A stretch of 64,000 bases of DNA from the NCBI RefSeq assembly GCF_046524175.1, contig NZ_JBEFZF010000001.1, positions 558,001 to 622,000 of the forward strand, in the 5' to 3' direction. The notes beneath the pieces are model-generated. The model worked only from the letters and a program-made list of their open reading frames with translations, was not told the DNA's origin and did no database searches. This stretch comes from Spongiivirga sp046524175 (GTDB taxonomy: Bacteria; Bacteroidota; Bacteroidia; Flavobacteriales; Flavobacteriaceae). Shown here piece after piece: positions 1 to 9,400 of this stretch. The position numbers were made by a program, and so were the translations under genes. Positions within the stretch are counted from its first letter, which is position 1. Every line of letters begins with the position of its first letter.

Positions 1-253
1 GTGGCTTAATTCCATAAACTTGACGTTCGATAAGTCCATCTTCATTCAATGCTTTTAGTTGAATACTAAGCATCTTTTCTGTAATATCTGGCATTAAACG
101 TTTTAATTCTGAAAATCGCATTTCACCATTTCTCAAATACCAAAGTATCACACTTTTCCATTTTCCGCCGATGAAATGTAATGTTACATTCGTGCCGCAA
201 TGAAATATTTTGCCTTCTAGCTCATAGGCCTTTTGATTCCCATCTACAATCAT
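1..253 (-). CDS. HxlR-family winged-helix transcriptional regulator (partial, runs off left edge)
   Basis: The reverse strand reads from an ATG at 253 to the window edge without a stop, giving 84 residues of an HxlR-type DNA-binding domain. A Cys sits at residue 19 (FHCG), followed by the family-typical GGKWKSVILWYL helix, then RFSELKRLMPDITEKML and the wing (DGLIERQVYG). Family members are dimeric redox- or electrophile-sensing regulators that usually control an adjacent divergent gene. The C-terminus is missing only because the window ends. An 18-bp perfect palindrome lies just upstream (268-285) and is the likely operator. The ligand cannot be told from sequence. Confidence 0.9.
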   Translation of the reverse strand, partial: MIVDGNQKAYELEGKIFHCGTNVTLHFIGGKWKSVILWYLRNGEMRFSELKRLMPDITEKMLSIQLKALNEDGLIERQVYGIKP

Positions 254-267
254 CTTTATTTTTTTAT

Positions 268-285
268 ACTGTCATCGATGACAGT
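268..285. promoter_or_regulatory. 18-bp perfect palindrome, candidate HxlR operator
   Basis: ACTGTCATCGATGACAGT equals its own reverse complement over all 18 bases. It lies 15 bp upstream of the HxlR start and 70 bp before the divergent YgjV-family gene. HxlR proteins bind dyads in such divergent regions, so autoregulation is likely; assignment to this regulator is inference. Confidence 0.6.
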
Positions 286-316
286 TATTGCAGGGTAAAT
301 ATATTCAAAATATCTT

Positions 317-334
317 TATACTGTAAAAAGTATA
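317..334. promoter_or_regulatory. Inverted repeat upstream of the YgjV-family gene
   Basis: TATACT and AGTATA form a 6-bp inverted repeat separated by GTAAAA, centred 30 bp upstream of the start codon at 356. It shares the TACTGT core with the palindrome at 268-285, so it may be a second weaker site for the same regulator or part of the promoter. Confidence 0.3.
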
Positions 335-355
335 GTTGAAGTAAAAATCGTAATT

Positions 356-598
356 ATGATGACTTTAGCCGACACCATAGGATACATAGCATTAGGGGTT
401 AATCTGTACTCTATGTCTTCTAGAGATGAACACCGGCTGCGTGTTATTTCTGTTGTTGCGAATTTGATGTATGTTTTTTACGGATTCATAATCAGCGCTA
501 TACCTGTCATAATTGGCTGTTCGATTGCTGTTTTGTTACATCTATACCGATTATATAAAATGAAAACAATTACTTATGGAACAAATACGACTCGCTAA
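356..598 (+). CDS. YgjV-family small inner-membrane protein
   Basis: This is an 80-residue, very hydrophobic protein with about three membrane segments (IGYIALGVNLYSM, VISVVANLMYVFYGF, AIPVIIGCSIAVLLHLY) and a short basic tail. The order matches the YgjV family: a first helix with VNLYSMSS, then the NLMYVFYGFIISAIPVIIG segment. The function of the family is unknown. The 3' end overlaps the next gene by 23 bp in another frame, which points to co-transcription with the acetyltransferase. It is divergent from the HxlR regulator and may be under its control. Confidence 0.75.
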   Translation: MMTLADTIGYIALGVNLYSMSSRDEHRLRVISVVANLMYVFYGFIISAIPVIIGCSIAVLLHLYRLYKMKTITYGTNTTR

Positions 599-1112
599 CC
601 CCAAGGATGCAATTCATATTGCCATGCTAGGTAGGATTACGTTTAAGGAAACCTTTGGTAGTTTATTTAGGGATCCTAATGACTTAAAAAACTACCTTAA
701 TGCAACATTTTCAGTACGGAAAATTGAAAATAGCCTTAAAAAGGCCAACAACATATATTGGATTGCTTTTGTAGATGCACTTCCTGTAGGTTATGCTAAG
801 CTCAAACTCACATCTCCTTCGCAATTCCTTCAATCAGATAATGTAAGCCAATTACAAAAGATTTACGTGCTACAAGATTTTCTCTCAATGAAAATAGGTA
901 AGCGATTGCAAGATCTCTTGATTTCAAAGGCATTTAAATTTGGTGCTTCAGCTATTTGGTTATCCGTTCTGGATAGCAACACTAGAGCGATCAACTTCTA
1001 TCAAAAAAATGATTTTAAAAGTGTGGGGGTACATGAATTCAGCATTGGAAAAGAGACTTTTAAATTTAAGGCTATGGCAAAGTTGCTCAATTTAGATGGC
1101 AAAATTAGTTAA
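576..1112 (+). CDS. GNAT-family N-acetyltransferase, PaiA-like
   Basis: The 178-residue protein has a GNAT fold. Near residues 92-150 lie the strand-helix region LQKIYVLQDFLSMKIGKRLQD, which takes the place of the acetyl-CoA pyrophosphate loop, and the C-terminal motif SVLDSNTRAINFYQKNDF. The arrangement resembles the PaiA-type polyamine or small-molecule acetyltransferases. The loop lacks the usual Q/RxxGxG/A spacing (MKIGKRL is present), which is acceptable in this subgroup. The start at 576 lies within the preceding gene, implying translational coupling. The 3' end overlaps the convergent MarR gene by 8 bp. The substrate is not predictable. Confidence 0.82.
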   Translation: MEQIRLANPKDAIHIAMLGRITFKETFGSLFRDPNDLKNYLNATFSVRKIENSLKKANNIYWIAFVDALPVGYAKLKLTSPSQFLQSDNVSQLQKIYVLQDFLSMKIGKRLQDLLISKAFKFGASAIWLSVLDSNTRAINFYQKNDFKSVGVHEFSIGKETFKFKAMAKLLNLDGKIS

Positions 1113-1593
1113 GGGTAGACATCATTTTTTTTAATAATTGAGCAAGTTGTTCGCGTTCTTTTTCATTTAAAGAATCTACAGCTTCATGCGCCTCCCGAAA
1201 TCGTATTTCAATAGCACTGTCAATTATTTTGATCCCTTTTTTGGTAAGGGTGGCGCGTTTAATACGCTTATCCTTGTCATCGACTGTACGATAAATAAGC
1301 TCCAGCTTAGTCAGTCTATCTAATAAAGCGGTCATGGCGCCTGAGGTAAGTAGAACCGATTGCATTAATTGTGAAGGGGTAAGGGCATAAGGCTTTCCAG
1401 AGCGCCTTAAGGTAGCAAGCACATCTAGGTCGGTGTAATAAATACCGCTGTCTTTTAAAACGGCGCTAGCTCTTTTTTCTAAAGTTTTTCCTAAGCTTAG
1501 AATACGACCTACAATTGCCATTGGTTCAGCATTTAGTTCGGGACGTTCGTTTTTCCATTCAGAAATTAAGGTGTCGATAATATCATTTGTCAT
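1105..1593 (-). CDS. MarR-family transcriptional regulator
   Basis: The protein is 162 residues from the ATG at 1593; an in-frame start 30 bp upstream would add MYFCFKLTLQ, which looks non-native. It contains the MarR winged helix: a helix from LATLRRSGKPYALTPSQLMQ, a recognition helix VLLTSGAMTALLDRLTKL and a wing with the family-typical DDKDKRIKRATLT. The C-terminal helices would form the dimer interface. It is divergent from a secreted peptidase gene at 1708, and the gap holds two near-identical 18-bp dyads. Autoregulation and repression of the peptidase gene are likely. The inducing ligand is unknown. Confidence 0.92.
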   Translation of the reverse strand: MTNDIIDTLISEWKNERPELNAEPMAIVGRILSLGKTLEKRASAVLKDSGIYYTDLDVLATLRRSGKPYALTPSQLMQSVLLTSGAMTALLDRLTKLELIYRTVDDKDKRIKRATLTKKGIKIIDSAIEIRFREAHEAVDSLNEKEREQLAQLLKKMMSTLN

Positions 1594-1626
1594 TTGTAGC
1601 GTCAATTTGAAACAAAAATACAAATA

Positions 1627-1644
1627 TATCTTGACATAAAGATA
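1627..1644. promoter_or_regulatory. MarR operator candidate, copy 1
   Basis: TATCTTGACATAAAGATA is an inverted repeat, TATCTT/AAGATA, with a 6-bp spacer. It lies 34 bp upstream of the MarR start. The arms are identical to those of the second copy at 1665-1682. Confidence 0.65.
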
Positions 1645-1664
1645 TTTTTATTATGTTTGTAAAG

Positions 1665-1682
1665 TATCTTTATGTAAAGATA
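1665..1682. promoter_or_regulatory. MarR operator candidate, copy 2
   Basis: TATCTTTATGTAAAGATA has the same TATCTT/AAGATA arms and 6-bp spacer as the site at 1627. The centres are 38 bp apart. It ends 25 bp before the peptidase start and contains TATCTTTA, close to a Bacteroidota -7 element, so binding here would block that promoter. Confidence 0.65.
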
Positions 1683-1707
1683 AATATTTAATTTATAAAT
1701 TATTCTT

Positions 1708-3255
1708 ATGAAAACATTACTATATCCCTTAACCACATTCATCTTTTTGTTAAGTGTTAGTTGCTCAGGAAAGCAACAAAAAGACACAATACCAACGGTT
1801 GTATCCAATAATTTCAGCTATCAAAATGAAGAGGTTGACTTTAAGGGGACTGATAACCTAATCTTTCTTCCTGAAAATAGACTGGCTGAAAATTCCAGAA
1901 GAATAGGGGTTCAATATTTTAGGTTAAAAGCTAAAACCGATAAAGGATTACCGCCTGTATTGTATTTGCCTGGTGGCCCTCCTGGCAGCTTTTTTATAGA
2001 TATGTTTAGTGGAAAATATGGTGGAAAGCATGGAACTTACTTTGGAAAACAAGTGTCTATTCTAAATAAAGACCGGGATGTACTAGTAATTAATCAAAGA
2101 GGGAATCATGCTATACCGGGGGCGCCTATACCAGACTTTACCTATACATATAATGTAGGAGACCCCAAACAAATATCCAATCCGGAGCAATGGAAAAAAA
2201 ACCTGAAAACGGGTTTCCTTTCTTATTCCAAGTATTTTGAAGAGATTGGGGTGGATCTTCGAGGCTATGATTTTAGTCATTTAGTAGATGATATTGAAGC
2301 TATTCGAACCTATCATGGTTATCATAAAGTATCATTCATGGTTGGCAGTTTTGGTGCGCAATGGGCCTTGGGTTATATCAGCCGGTATCCTGAAAAAGTT
2401 GATAGAGCATTGGTGTATGATATAGAGCCATTAAGTCATTCATATGACGACCCCAAAGATGTTTGGGAAGTGTTCAAAAATATCGAAAAGGAAGCTGAAA
2501 AGTCAGAAAAACTAAAAGGAAAACTACCTAAAATTGGCTTGCTAAATGCTGTAAAAGTTATTGTAGAACGATTGGAAAAAGAACCGGTTTACATCAAAAT
2601 AGATTCAGATTCAATTCTAATTGGTGCGGACGATTTTAAAAGAAATTTACGATATCCTTATGGACCTACTGAGGCATGGCCAAAATATATTACAGAGCTG
2701 TACAATGGTGATTACAGATTGTTGGCCTTATGGGCAAAAGAGCGTCGTGGTGGAAATGCAACTGTTGGGATGTTAAATAGTCTTATTGACGTTAGTCTGG
2801 GAATTTCTGAAGAGCGACATAAACTAATAAGCAGTAGAGAAGAGTTAAAATGGATGCGTCCTACAACCTTAAGCTATGATGCACTAAAAGATGTCATTCA
2901 TACACCGGATGTTGGTGATAAAATGAGACAAATTAAAAGCAATACCATTCCTATGGTCATCTTACAGGCTAACATGGATGTCAATACACCTCTTAAAAAT
3001 GCGACCTACGTAGTGCCTTACTTTAAGAACTCGCATATCATCACACTGAAAAATGTTGCACATCAAGGTAGAGTACATTTATGGGAAGAACACCCGGAAT
3101 CGTTAGAATCTATTATGACATTGTTCTCCGCAGATTTTGATAAAATACCTTTTTCCGAATTCAAGAAAACATTGAAATCGGAATACACTATGAAGAAGTT
3201 TGATTTTATAGACATCGAAGGAAAATCATTGTACGAAATAAGAACTGGTAAATAA
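1708..3255 (+). CDS. Secreted S33-like alpha/beta hydrolase (prolyl aminopeptidase-like lipoprotein)
   Basis: The 515-residue protein begins with a signal sequence ending in SVSC, a probable lipobox (Cys19). It carries S33-family landmarks: the oxyanion loop LPGGPPGSF, the strand DVLVINQRGNH, the helix DLRGYDFSHLVDDIEAIRTYHG, the nucleophile elbow MVGSFGAQWALGY, a C-terminal acid in NMDVNTPL and a His in NVAHQGRVH. The elbow reads V-G-S-F-G rather than G-x-S-x-G. This departs from the consensus, but Ser and the +2 Gly are kept. Peptides released at the N-terminus are the probable substrates, in the periplasm or at the cell surface. The upstream region holds two MarR sites. The gene at 3260 follows by 4 bp. 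Confidence 0.83.
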   Translation: MKTLLYPLTTFIFLLSVSCSGKQQKDTIPTVVSNNFSYQNEEVDFKGTDNLIFLPENRLAENSRRIGVQYFRLKAKTDKGLPPVLYLPGGPPGSFFIDMFSGKYGGKHGTYFGKQVSILNKDRDVLVINQRGNHAIPGAPIPDFTYTYNVGDPKQISNPEQWKKNLKTGFLSYSKYFEEIGVDLRGYDFSHLVDDIEAIRTYHGYHKVSFMVGSFGAQWALGYISRYPEKVDRALVYDIEPLSHSYDDPKDVWEVFKNIEKEAEKSEKLKGKLPKIGLLNAVKVIVERLEKEPVYIKIDSDSILIGADDFKRNLRYPYGPTEAWPKYITELYNGDYRLLALWAKERRGGNATVGMLNSLIDVSLGISEERHKLISSREELKWMRPTTLSYDALKDVIHTPDVGDKMRQIKSNTIPMVILQANMDVNTPLKNATYVVPYFKNSHIITLKNVAHQGRVHLWEEHPESLESIMTLFSADFDKIPFSEFKKTLKSEYTMKKFDFIDIEGKSLYEIRTGK

Positions 3256-3259
3256 TCAT

Positions 3260-4018
3260 ATGAAATTAATCTATTTCTTTAAAGAGCGATCTAAAAGGTT
3301 TAAAAAGTACTTTCTGGAATTTTTGATGCTGTTTCTAGCGGTATTTTTGGGTTTTTTTGCTGATAACCTGAGAGATGCTTATGTTGAAAAAAGAATTGAA
3401 AAAGAATATATAAAATCATTGATCAATGATTTAGAAACAGATAAAACGAATATTCAACTTATAGTGGAATTAAATGAAAGTAGAATCAAGAGACTGGATA
3501 GTCTTACTAGCCTTTGCTTTGACTTTAATTTAGAAAATAGGAATGATTCACAATTATATGAACATTATAAGATTCTTAATGTACGCCCTGATACTTTTAT
3601 GCCCAACGAACAGACGCTACAACAATTAAAAAACGCAAGTGGATTGCGTTTAATAGAAAGTAAAGCCGTTGTTCATAAAATACTGGAATACGAACATCGT
3701 AAAAAAGAGCTGTCTAGTCAGCAAGCATATTACGAAACATATCACAAAAGCACATCGGATTTGGGTCTAAGACTTTTCACCCAAAAACCATTTAAAGAAA
3801 TGGCCTCTTACAGAAAAAGAACTGGCCAAATATGGAATGCTGCTATTAAATACAAATTACTTCAAGATGCGCCTTTAGTTTTAAACGAGTTTGCAAATAG
3901 ATTGTACAGTTACCAACAGATTGTCGAATACTACAACATTATGTTAAACGATACTCAAAAAGCTGCGGATAGATTGATACTACAATTGCAAAATGATTAT
4001 CGTTTGAAAACGATTTAG
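3260..4018 (+). CDS. Single-span membrane protein of unknown function
   Basis: The 252-residue protein has a basic N-terminus (KERSKRFKKYF), one strong membrane helix at about residues 19-35 (EFLMLFLAVFLGFFADN) and a long charged C-terminal part rich in Lys, Glu and Leu that should be helical or coiled-coil. The motif EFLMLFLAVFLGFFADNLRD followed by EKEYIKSLINDLETD recurs in Bacteroidota hypothetical proteins, but I cannot attach a function. It starts 4 bp after the hydrolase stop, so it is in the same transcription unit and probably under MarR control. It converges on the kinase gene at 4069. Confidence 0.7.
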   Translation: MKLIYFFKERSKRFKKYFLEFLMLFLAVFLGFFADNLRDAYVEKRIEKEYIKSLINDLETDKTNIQLIVELNESRIKRLDSLTSLCFDFNLENRNDSQLYEHYKILNVRPDTFMPNEQTLQQLKNASGLRLIESKAVVHKILEYEHRKKELSSQQAYYETYHKSTSDLGLRLFTQKPFKEMASYRKRTGQIWNAAIKYKLLQDAPLVLNEFANRLYSYQQIVEYYNIMLNDTQKAADRLILQLQNDYRLKTI

Positions 4019-4068
4019 ATTCTCACGGAAAAACCGATCTTGAAAGTTAGCGAGTGCAAAGCAGTTAG

Positions 4069-6252
4069 CTATATATATTCCATTAATTTTCGCAAAAACT
4101 CATCTGTTTGATAGGGTTTTACGACGATATCATTAATGCCATATTCTGTTAAGTCAACATCTAAGTCTCCTTTTTCTACGGCTGTTAAAGCGATAATTGG
4201 GGTTTGTATTTTGTGTTCTCTAATTTTTTTACTGGCATCAAACCCATTCATAACTGGCATATTTAAATCCATTAAAATAATATCGAACGTATTAACTTTT
4301 ACAGCTTCTACAGCTTTCTCACCATCAAAAGCGCTCTGAAACGTCATATCATATTGTCCTATTATTTTTTGCGTTACAATTTGATTGATCTTATTATCAT
4401 CTACAATTAGAATATTAAGACCATTTAGAACCGATACATCTTGTTTTTTAGCCAGCGGAATCGAGGTATTATTGTTATTCTCCTTCCTTAATTTAATTTC
4501 GAATGAGAAAATAGAACCTTTTCCGGGAGTGCTATCAATTACTAGTTTACTTTCAAATAATTTCAACAACTTTTGTACAATAGAAAGCCCCAGTCCGGTG
4601 CCTTGGTAATCATTGCTATTGGTAAACTGAGTAAACTCTTCAAATATCTTGGCCTGATCTTCTTTTGAAATACCTATACCAGTATCCTGGATAATAAATC
4701 GGAGATGAGCAGTATCATTAGATTCAGATAAAGCATCTATTTTAACGTTAATCATTCCTTCGTTTGTAAACTTGCAGGCATTTCCAATGAGATTAATCAA
4801 TATTTGTGAAAGTTTCATTTTATCGCCTTCAAACCTATCGGTTAAGCCTTCTTCAATATTGATTGAAATTGTATTTTGATTTTTGGAGTTCATGAACTCC
4901 AAAGAATCGGTTATATCACTAATTAAACTAGTTAATGAAAAAGGTTCTGTTATGAGTTGCTTGCCTTTAGTAGAGTCTAGTTTGTTAATTTGTAAAACAT
5001 CATTCACCAAAGAAAGCAGGTAATCTGCTGAAAACTTTAATGACTGAAGCTCATCCGATCTGTTTTTCTCTTTTTTCAGCAGTACTTCGGTAAGGCCTGT
5101 AATTGCATAAAGAGGGGTTCGCAACTCATGACTTATTGTAGAAAAAAACTGAGTTTTAGCGACAGCTAATTTCTCTGATTTTTCTTTAGCCTCTAGGTAT
5201 TGTTGATTTTTTAATTTTAACTCCTTTAATGCCTTATTTCTTGTAATTCTAGAACGGAAAATTAAGGCGGTTGATACTAATGAGATAAAAGCAATTAAAC
5301 CCATTAACCAAGAAAACTTAGAGCTAGCATATGCTTTTTGTTCTGCTAGCTCTTTTTTTAATTCCTGTGCTTTTAGTTCTTTTTTTATCTCTTTTAGCTT
5401 GTACTTGGAAATTGCTGTTTTTTCAAGAGCTATTTTGTCTTCTCTATACTTAATTTCAATTAAGGAATCATATGATTTTCTGGCCTCATTAGCGAGTTCA
5501 TACTCCTTAAGGTCATTATGGGCCTCAATTAGATTACGATACGTGTCAATCAACATTTCAGGATACAATTGCCCTTTACCCTTGGCAACAACCACGTTCA
5601 ACTCTTCCAAAGCTTTTTTGTGCTTTCCTTTTTTCTGATAAATAGCACCTTGCAAATAATGAGTAGAAGCTATAAATCCCGGTCTATCTGTGATCTTTTG
5701 TGCAAAAGGCTTTGCTGTACTTAGAAAAATCTGAGCACTATCGTACTTTTTAATAGAATAATAACTTTCAGCTATATTATAGTTTGCCACAAAAAGACGA
5801 ATGGTATCTTTTAGCCGTGTTACGATCTTTTTTCCCTCATTATAATGATAAATGGCTTTATTATGGCTGGCACCGTAATAGACATTCCCTAAATTGAAAT
5901 GGGCGAAGCTAATAAGCGTATCATTTTTACTTTTTAGAGCCTTATCCATTTCCTTTTTAAATATACGTTCTGCACCCAACGTATCTTGTATGTGTAAGAA
6001 CGACCCTCCGACCAAAGTAATTAGTTTTCGTTCCAACTCTGGTTCTTGATAGTTTCGCACAATCGCTAGCGCTTTATCATAATCCTCAAGAATTTTATAA
6101 TAATCTCCTTTGTAGAAATAGGAAATCATTGTCGTCTGGATTGAGTCTAACTCTTTATTAGCCAATGGAGTTTGGTGTTGACTAAATAGACCAGTTATAC
6201 CAATGACTAAAAAGGATAAGAAAAATAACAAATGACGTTTTAGGGCTGCCAT
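4069..6252 (-). CDS. Hybrid sensor histidine kinase/response regulator with TPR sensor region
   Basis: The 727-residue protein starts with a signal peptide or first helix (LLFFLSFLVIGITGLF). A periplasmic array of TPR-like helices to about residue 260 and a Lys/Glu-rich coiled coil follow, then a membrane helix (WLMGLIAFISLVSTALIF) near 315-332. The dimerization box FFSTISHELRTPL carries the phospho-acceptor His at about 375. ATP-binding boxes follow (NLIGNACKF, DTGIGISKED, GTGLGLSIV). A C-terminal receiver has the acidic pair in VDDNK, the acceptor Asp at about 662 (LMDLNMPVMNG) and the Lys in VVKPYQ. No cognate DNA-binding output gene is adjacent, so phosphate probably passes to a partner elsewhere. 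The C-terminus converges with the gene ending at 4018. Confidence 0.93.
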   Translation of the reverse strand: MAALKRHLLFFLSFLVIGITGLFSQHQTPLANKELDSIQTTMISYFYKGDYYKILEDYDKALAIVRNYQEPELERKLITLVGGSFLHIQDTLGAERIFKKEMDKALKSKNDTLISFAHFNLGNVYYGASHNKAIYHYNEGKKIVTRLKDTIRLFVANYNIAESYYSIKKYDSAQIFLSTAKPFAQKITDRPGFIASTHYLQGAIYQKKGKHKKALEELNVVVAKGKGQLYPEMLIDTYRNLIEAHNDLKEYELANEARKSYDSLIEIKYREDKIALEKTAISKYKLKEIKKELKAQELKKELAEQKAYASSKFSWLMGLIAFISLVSTALIFRSRITRNKALKELKLKNQQYLEAKEKSEKLAVAKTQFFSTISHELRTPLYAITGLTEVLLKKEKNRSDELQSLKFSADYLLSLVNDVLQINKLDSTKGKQLITEPFSLTSLISDITDSLEFMNSKNQNTISINIEEGLTDRFEGDKMKLSQILINLIGNACKFTNEGMINVKIDALSESNDTAHLRFIIQDTGIGISKEDQAKIFEEFTQFTNSNDYQGTGLGLSIVQKLLKLFESKLVIDSTPGKGSIFSFEIKLRKENNNNTSIPLAKKQDVSVLNGLNILIVDDNKINQIVTQKIIGQYDMTFQSAFDGEKAVEAVKVNTFDIILMDLNMPVMNGFDASKKIREHKIQTPIIALTAVEKGDLDVDLTEYGINDIVVKPYQTDEFLRKLMEYI

Positions 6253-6347
6253 AATTTGTTCAATTGGTTATTAAAACAGAATCATAAAATCTTATTCTAA
6301 GATTTTTGTTTACAAAAGGTTGAGAGAGGGTATTAGCGTGAATGGTC

Positions 6348-6361
6348 GCCTAAATATAGGC
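6348..6361 (+). terminator. Small hairpin followed by T run
   Basis: GCCTA-AATA-TAGGC forms a 5-bp stem with a 4-nt loop and is followed by ATTTTTG on the plus strand. It lies in the 231-bp gap between the patatin and kinase genes, both on the minus strand. No plus-strand gene ends here, so a terminator role is doubtful; it may be an mRNA leader hairpin of the kinase gene. Confidence 0.2.
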
Positions 6362-6483
6362 ATTTTTGTCACATTCAGCCAATCTTATTTTTCTGCAACA
6401 AATAGTTAGTTAGCGCTTCTAGCGTATTCGATTTTTACTATTGCTACTTTCCTCTTAAAATATTAATCGCTTTAGTCCAATAA

Positions 6484-9400
6484 TTATTTAATTTGAGTAA
6501 TCTCTTTAATCATCTTTCCTGCCGGTGTACTGTCAAGCGCCATTTTTTGCATAAACTCATATGCCTGCGGGGCCATTACGCGACTCATCGGGGCTTCAAT
6601 AATCGGCTTTTTCGTTTTTTTAGATTCCGGAAATCGCCATTTTCTAATATTGGCGTCATTGTTCTGTACACATTTATATAATGTCTCATAAATAGGCTTA
6701 TTCGTCTTTTTTGAAATTAACTCCAACCCATAAATATCCTTAATGTCTTGGATATTGAATTGATGAGGAAGGTAGATGGTTTTAAAATCAATTGTTTGAT
6801 GAAGATAATCTAGCCGTTCTAACTCCGTCTTGATAAAAATCGGCATCATTTCCGTCGAGGATACCGAATTCAAAATAGCATTTAACTCCGTGTTTGGATT
6901 GATTTTTTTTATACGGATTCCTTCCTTTATCCAATCTTGAACTGTTTTCTTAATATAGGCATTCTTATCATTTACAATACTGATAAATACATTGCGTTCC
7001 GGTAGGCAGTCCAGGTCTGCAATGCCGGGCTGATCATTAATCTGTCTAAATAGTTTAAACGCTGATAATAAGCCGGAGTTCTCATAGATACCACCATCAT
7101 TAAAATGTCCTAAAGTTGGAATTTTAGCTGCTGGGCTTATTAAAGGAAATCTGTTAGAGGTAGATGCTGCATTATAATAGGAAATGGTCTTTTGCTCTAC
7201 TTTTTTCGTATCGTCATCATACAACTCAAGTTCCAGAATATTGTCAGCATTTTGATACAATAAAGAAGGGGAGGTTTCAGTGGAATGAACGCCTCCGACA
7301 CTAACAGCCATTCCTTGGTTACCCCTAACATTGGTACTGTTCGAAATAATAACAGGGTAGTGGTTTTTATTTGCCGTATAAACTTCTTTCCAAAATCCAC
7401 GGTACGATTTACTAGAACAAATTGCCGCTTCGTTATCCGCTAATTTTGCATAGCGTTCCATGGCTTTCGATGAGCGATCCTGCCCACTTTTATCAAAATA
7501 CGGAACAAACATATAATTCACTAAATCTCGTCCTAGTATATGGGTTAAATCCATTGATAATACATGCTCTGTAGCAATATCGGTAATCATTTTTGTGCGT
7601 GCTGGGTGATCTCGCTCTTCTTTCATAATCGCAGACCAATTGGTAATACCCATTGTACCGCCCGAAGCACCTGACATCACTACTGCTTTTTCTAGAAAAG
7701 AGTCATCTTTTTTATACAATTCATCTAGCACCGTCATGGTCCAGGCGTTCGATTTCATCCCGCCGCCATAGGCGCCGATATAATATTTTGTTTTGGTGGG
7801 CTTCAGGGTTTTTGTATAATCTTCCAAGGTCAATTCATCTCTTTTTTCTTCTCGATCTATGGGCGCTAAAACAAATAACTTATTAGGCAATTTAGCGGTC
7901 AATACATTAAGGACCAACATCAGTACAAATCCCATAATCAAATAGAAGTTAAATAACTGACGATTTCGTACCGCATATCTTTCTTTGGAAAATTTATAGA
8001 ATATAAAGTTTTTAGTAATAACGACCAGCATCCCATAGTATAGGAATAGGGCCGAAAGTATAATGAGTGCTGCATTAAAATAAAATGGCAGTTCATCTAC
8101 AAGATTGAGAAGCAAGAAAAAACCAGAATTGAACATTCCAAATACTGCTGTCGCTTGCAAAAAGAAAATGTTATTACTAAAAATTCCAATATTTAGTGTG
8201 TTCAATAACTTTAAAATCCCCTTTGGTGCTCCAAAAGGGTTAGGATTGTAAAAAGCGTTTAATTGATCTTCTTTTGCATCTAAATGGGCTTGAGTCAATT
8301 GCACTTCCTTTTCAGGGTCGACCTCAATTACACGCATCACATAAAAGGCATTTACAACCGTTTTCCTATCCTTATCAAAGAAAACTAATCTAAAAATCGA
8401 TCGGAATGTGCGGTAGTAGATATAGCTTACTGTTTGCAGTACAATACATACAAGGCTTATAATGGCAGTCCACTCTGTATACAATGACTCATTAATTGTC
8501 GCATCTACCGTAATGTATTGATATAACAAATAGGCTATAAATGCGATGGTCAACACTACAGTTATCGTAATAACCCAGCCATAAACTCGAATATGGGGTA
8601 TGATTTCCTTTAGGTTATTAATTTCTCCTTTTGTTAGTGATGTTTTGGCAATTTCTAGTTTTTCAAGATCATCGGCTAAACGTTTTTTAGCTTCTTCCTC
8701 AAAACTGTGATCCTCGGCTTCCTCCATATCCTCGTGCTCATCATTAAAATCGCCATCATAAAATGGAATACGAGATTTGAGTAGCGGAACATTTTTTTCT
8801 AGCCATTGCTGTTTTTCTTCCCGTAAATAATACAACAAATAAACGCCTAGCAACAACATTGATACTGAGATCACCGATGTCGCAAAGGGCCAATGAAAGT
8901 TGGTTTCAGATGTAAAAGCAACAAAATAGAATAGGGCCGCATAAAACAGAATCCCCAATATACGCAGCATGAAGTTGATGGATCCCTCCACAATGTGAGC
9001 GTTTTTTTCGTGTTTATCATAATCATTTTTATAAAAAACAGTGCTGATCAATTGCCAATGCCATTTAGCACGGTACCATTTACGCCGACTTTTATCGATA
9101 TTAAAATAGGTAGGGTAGTGGGCCAGCATTACTGCATAAATAGGCGCTGCTACTAACAATAATATGCCTAAATTATAAGGTTCCATATATAGGTTGACGA
9201 CAATCGAATTTACCTGACTAGCCTTTGGTAATAGCACGCCAATTATCATAATAATCACCAGACTATAAATGGCTGATTTAAAGAATCGCAAGATGGTGGG
9301 ATAATATTGTTTGTAGTATTTTTTAATAGCAACCAACAACCAACCGAGTATGACTACTCCATATAAAATAGTCTTGATATCAGCGATCCGTTTAGGATAT

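Noticed and set aside
4019..4068. Terminator between the convergent genes ending at 4018 and 4069
   Set aside because: Only CGG-AAAAA-CCG and a direct GTTAGC repeat are visible, which is too weak to call.
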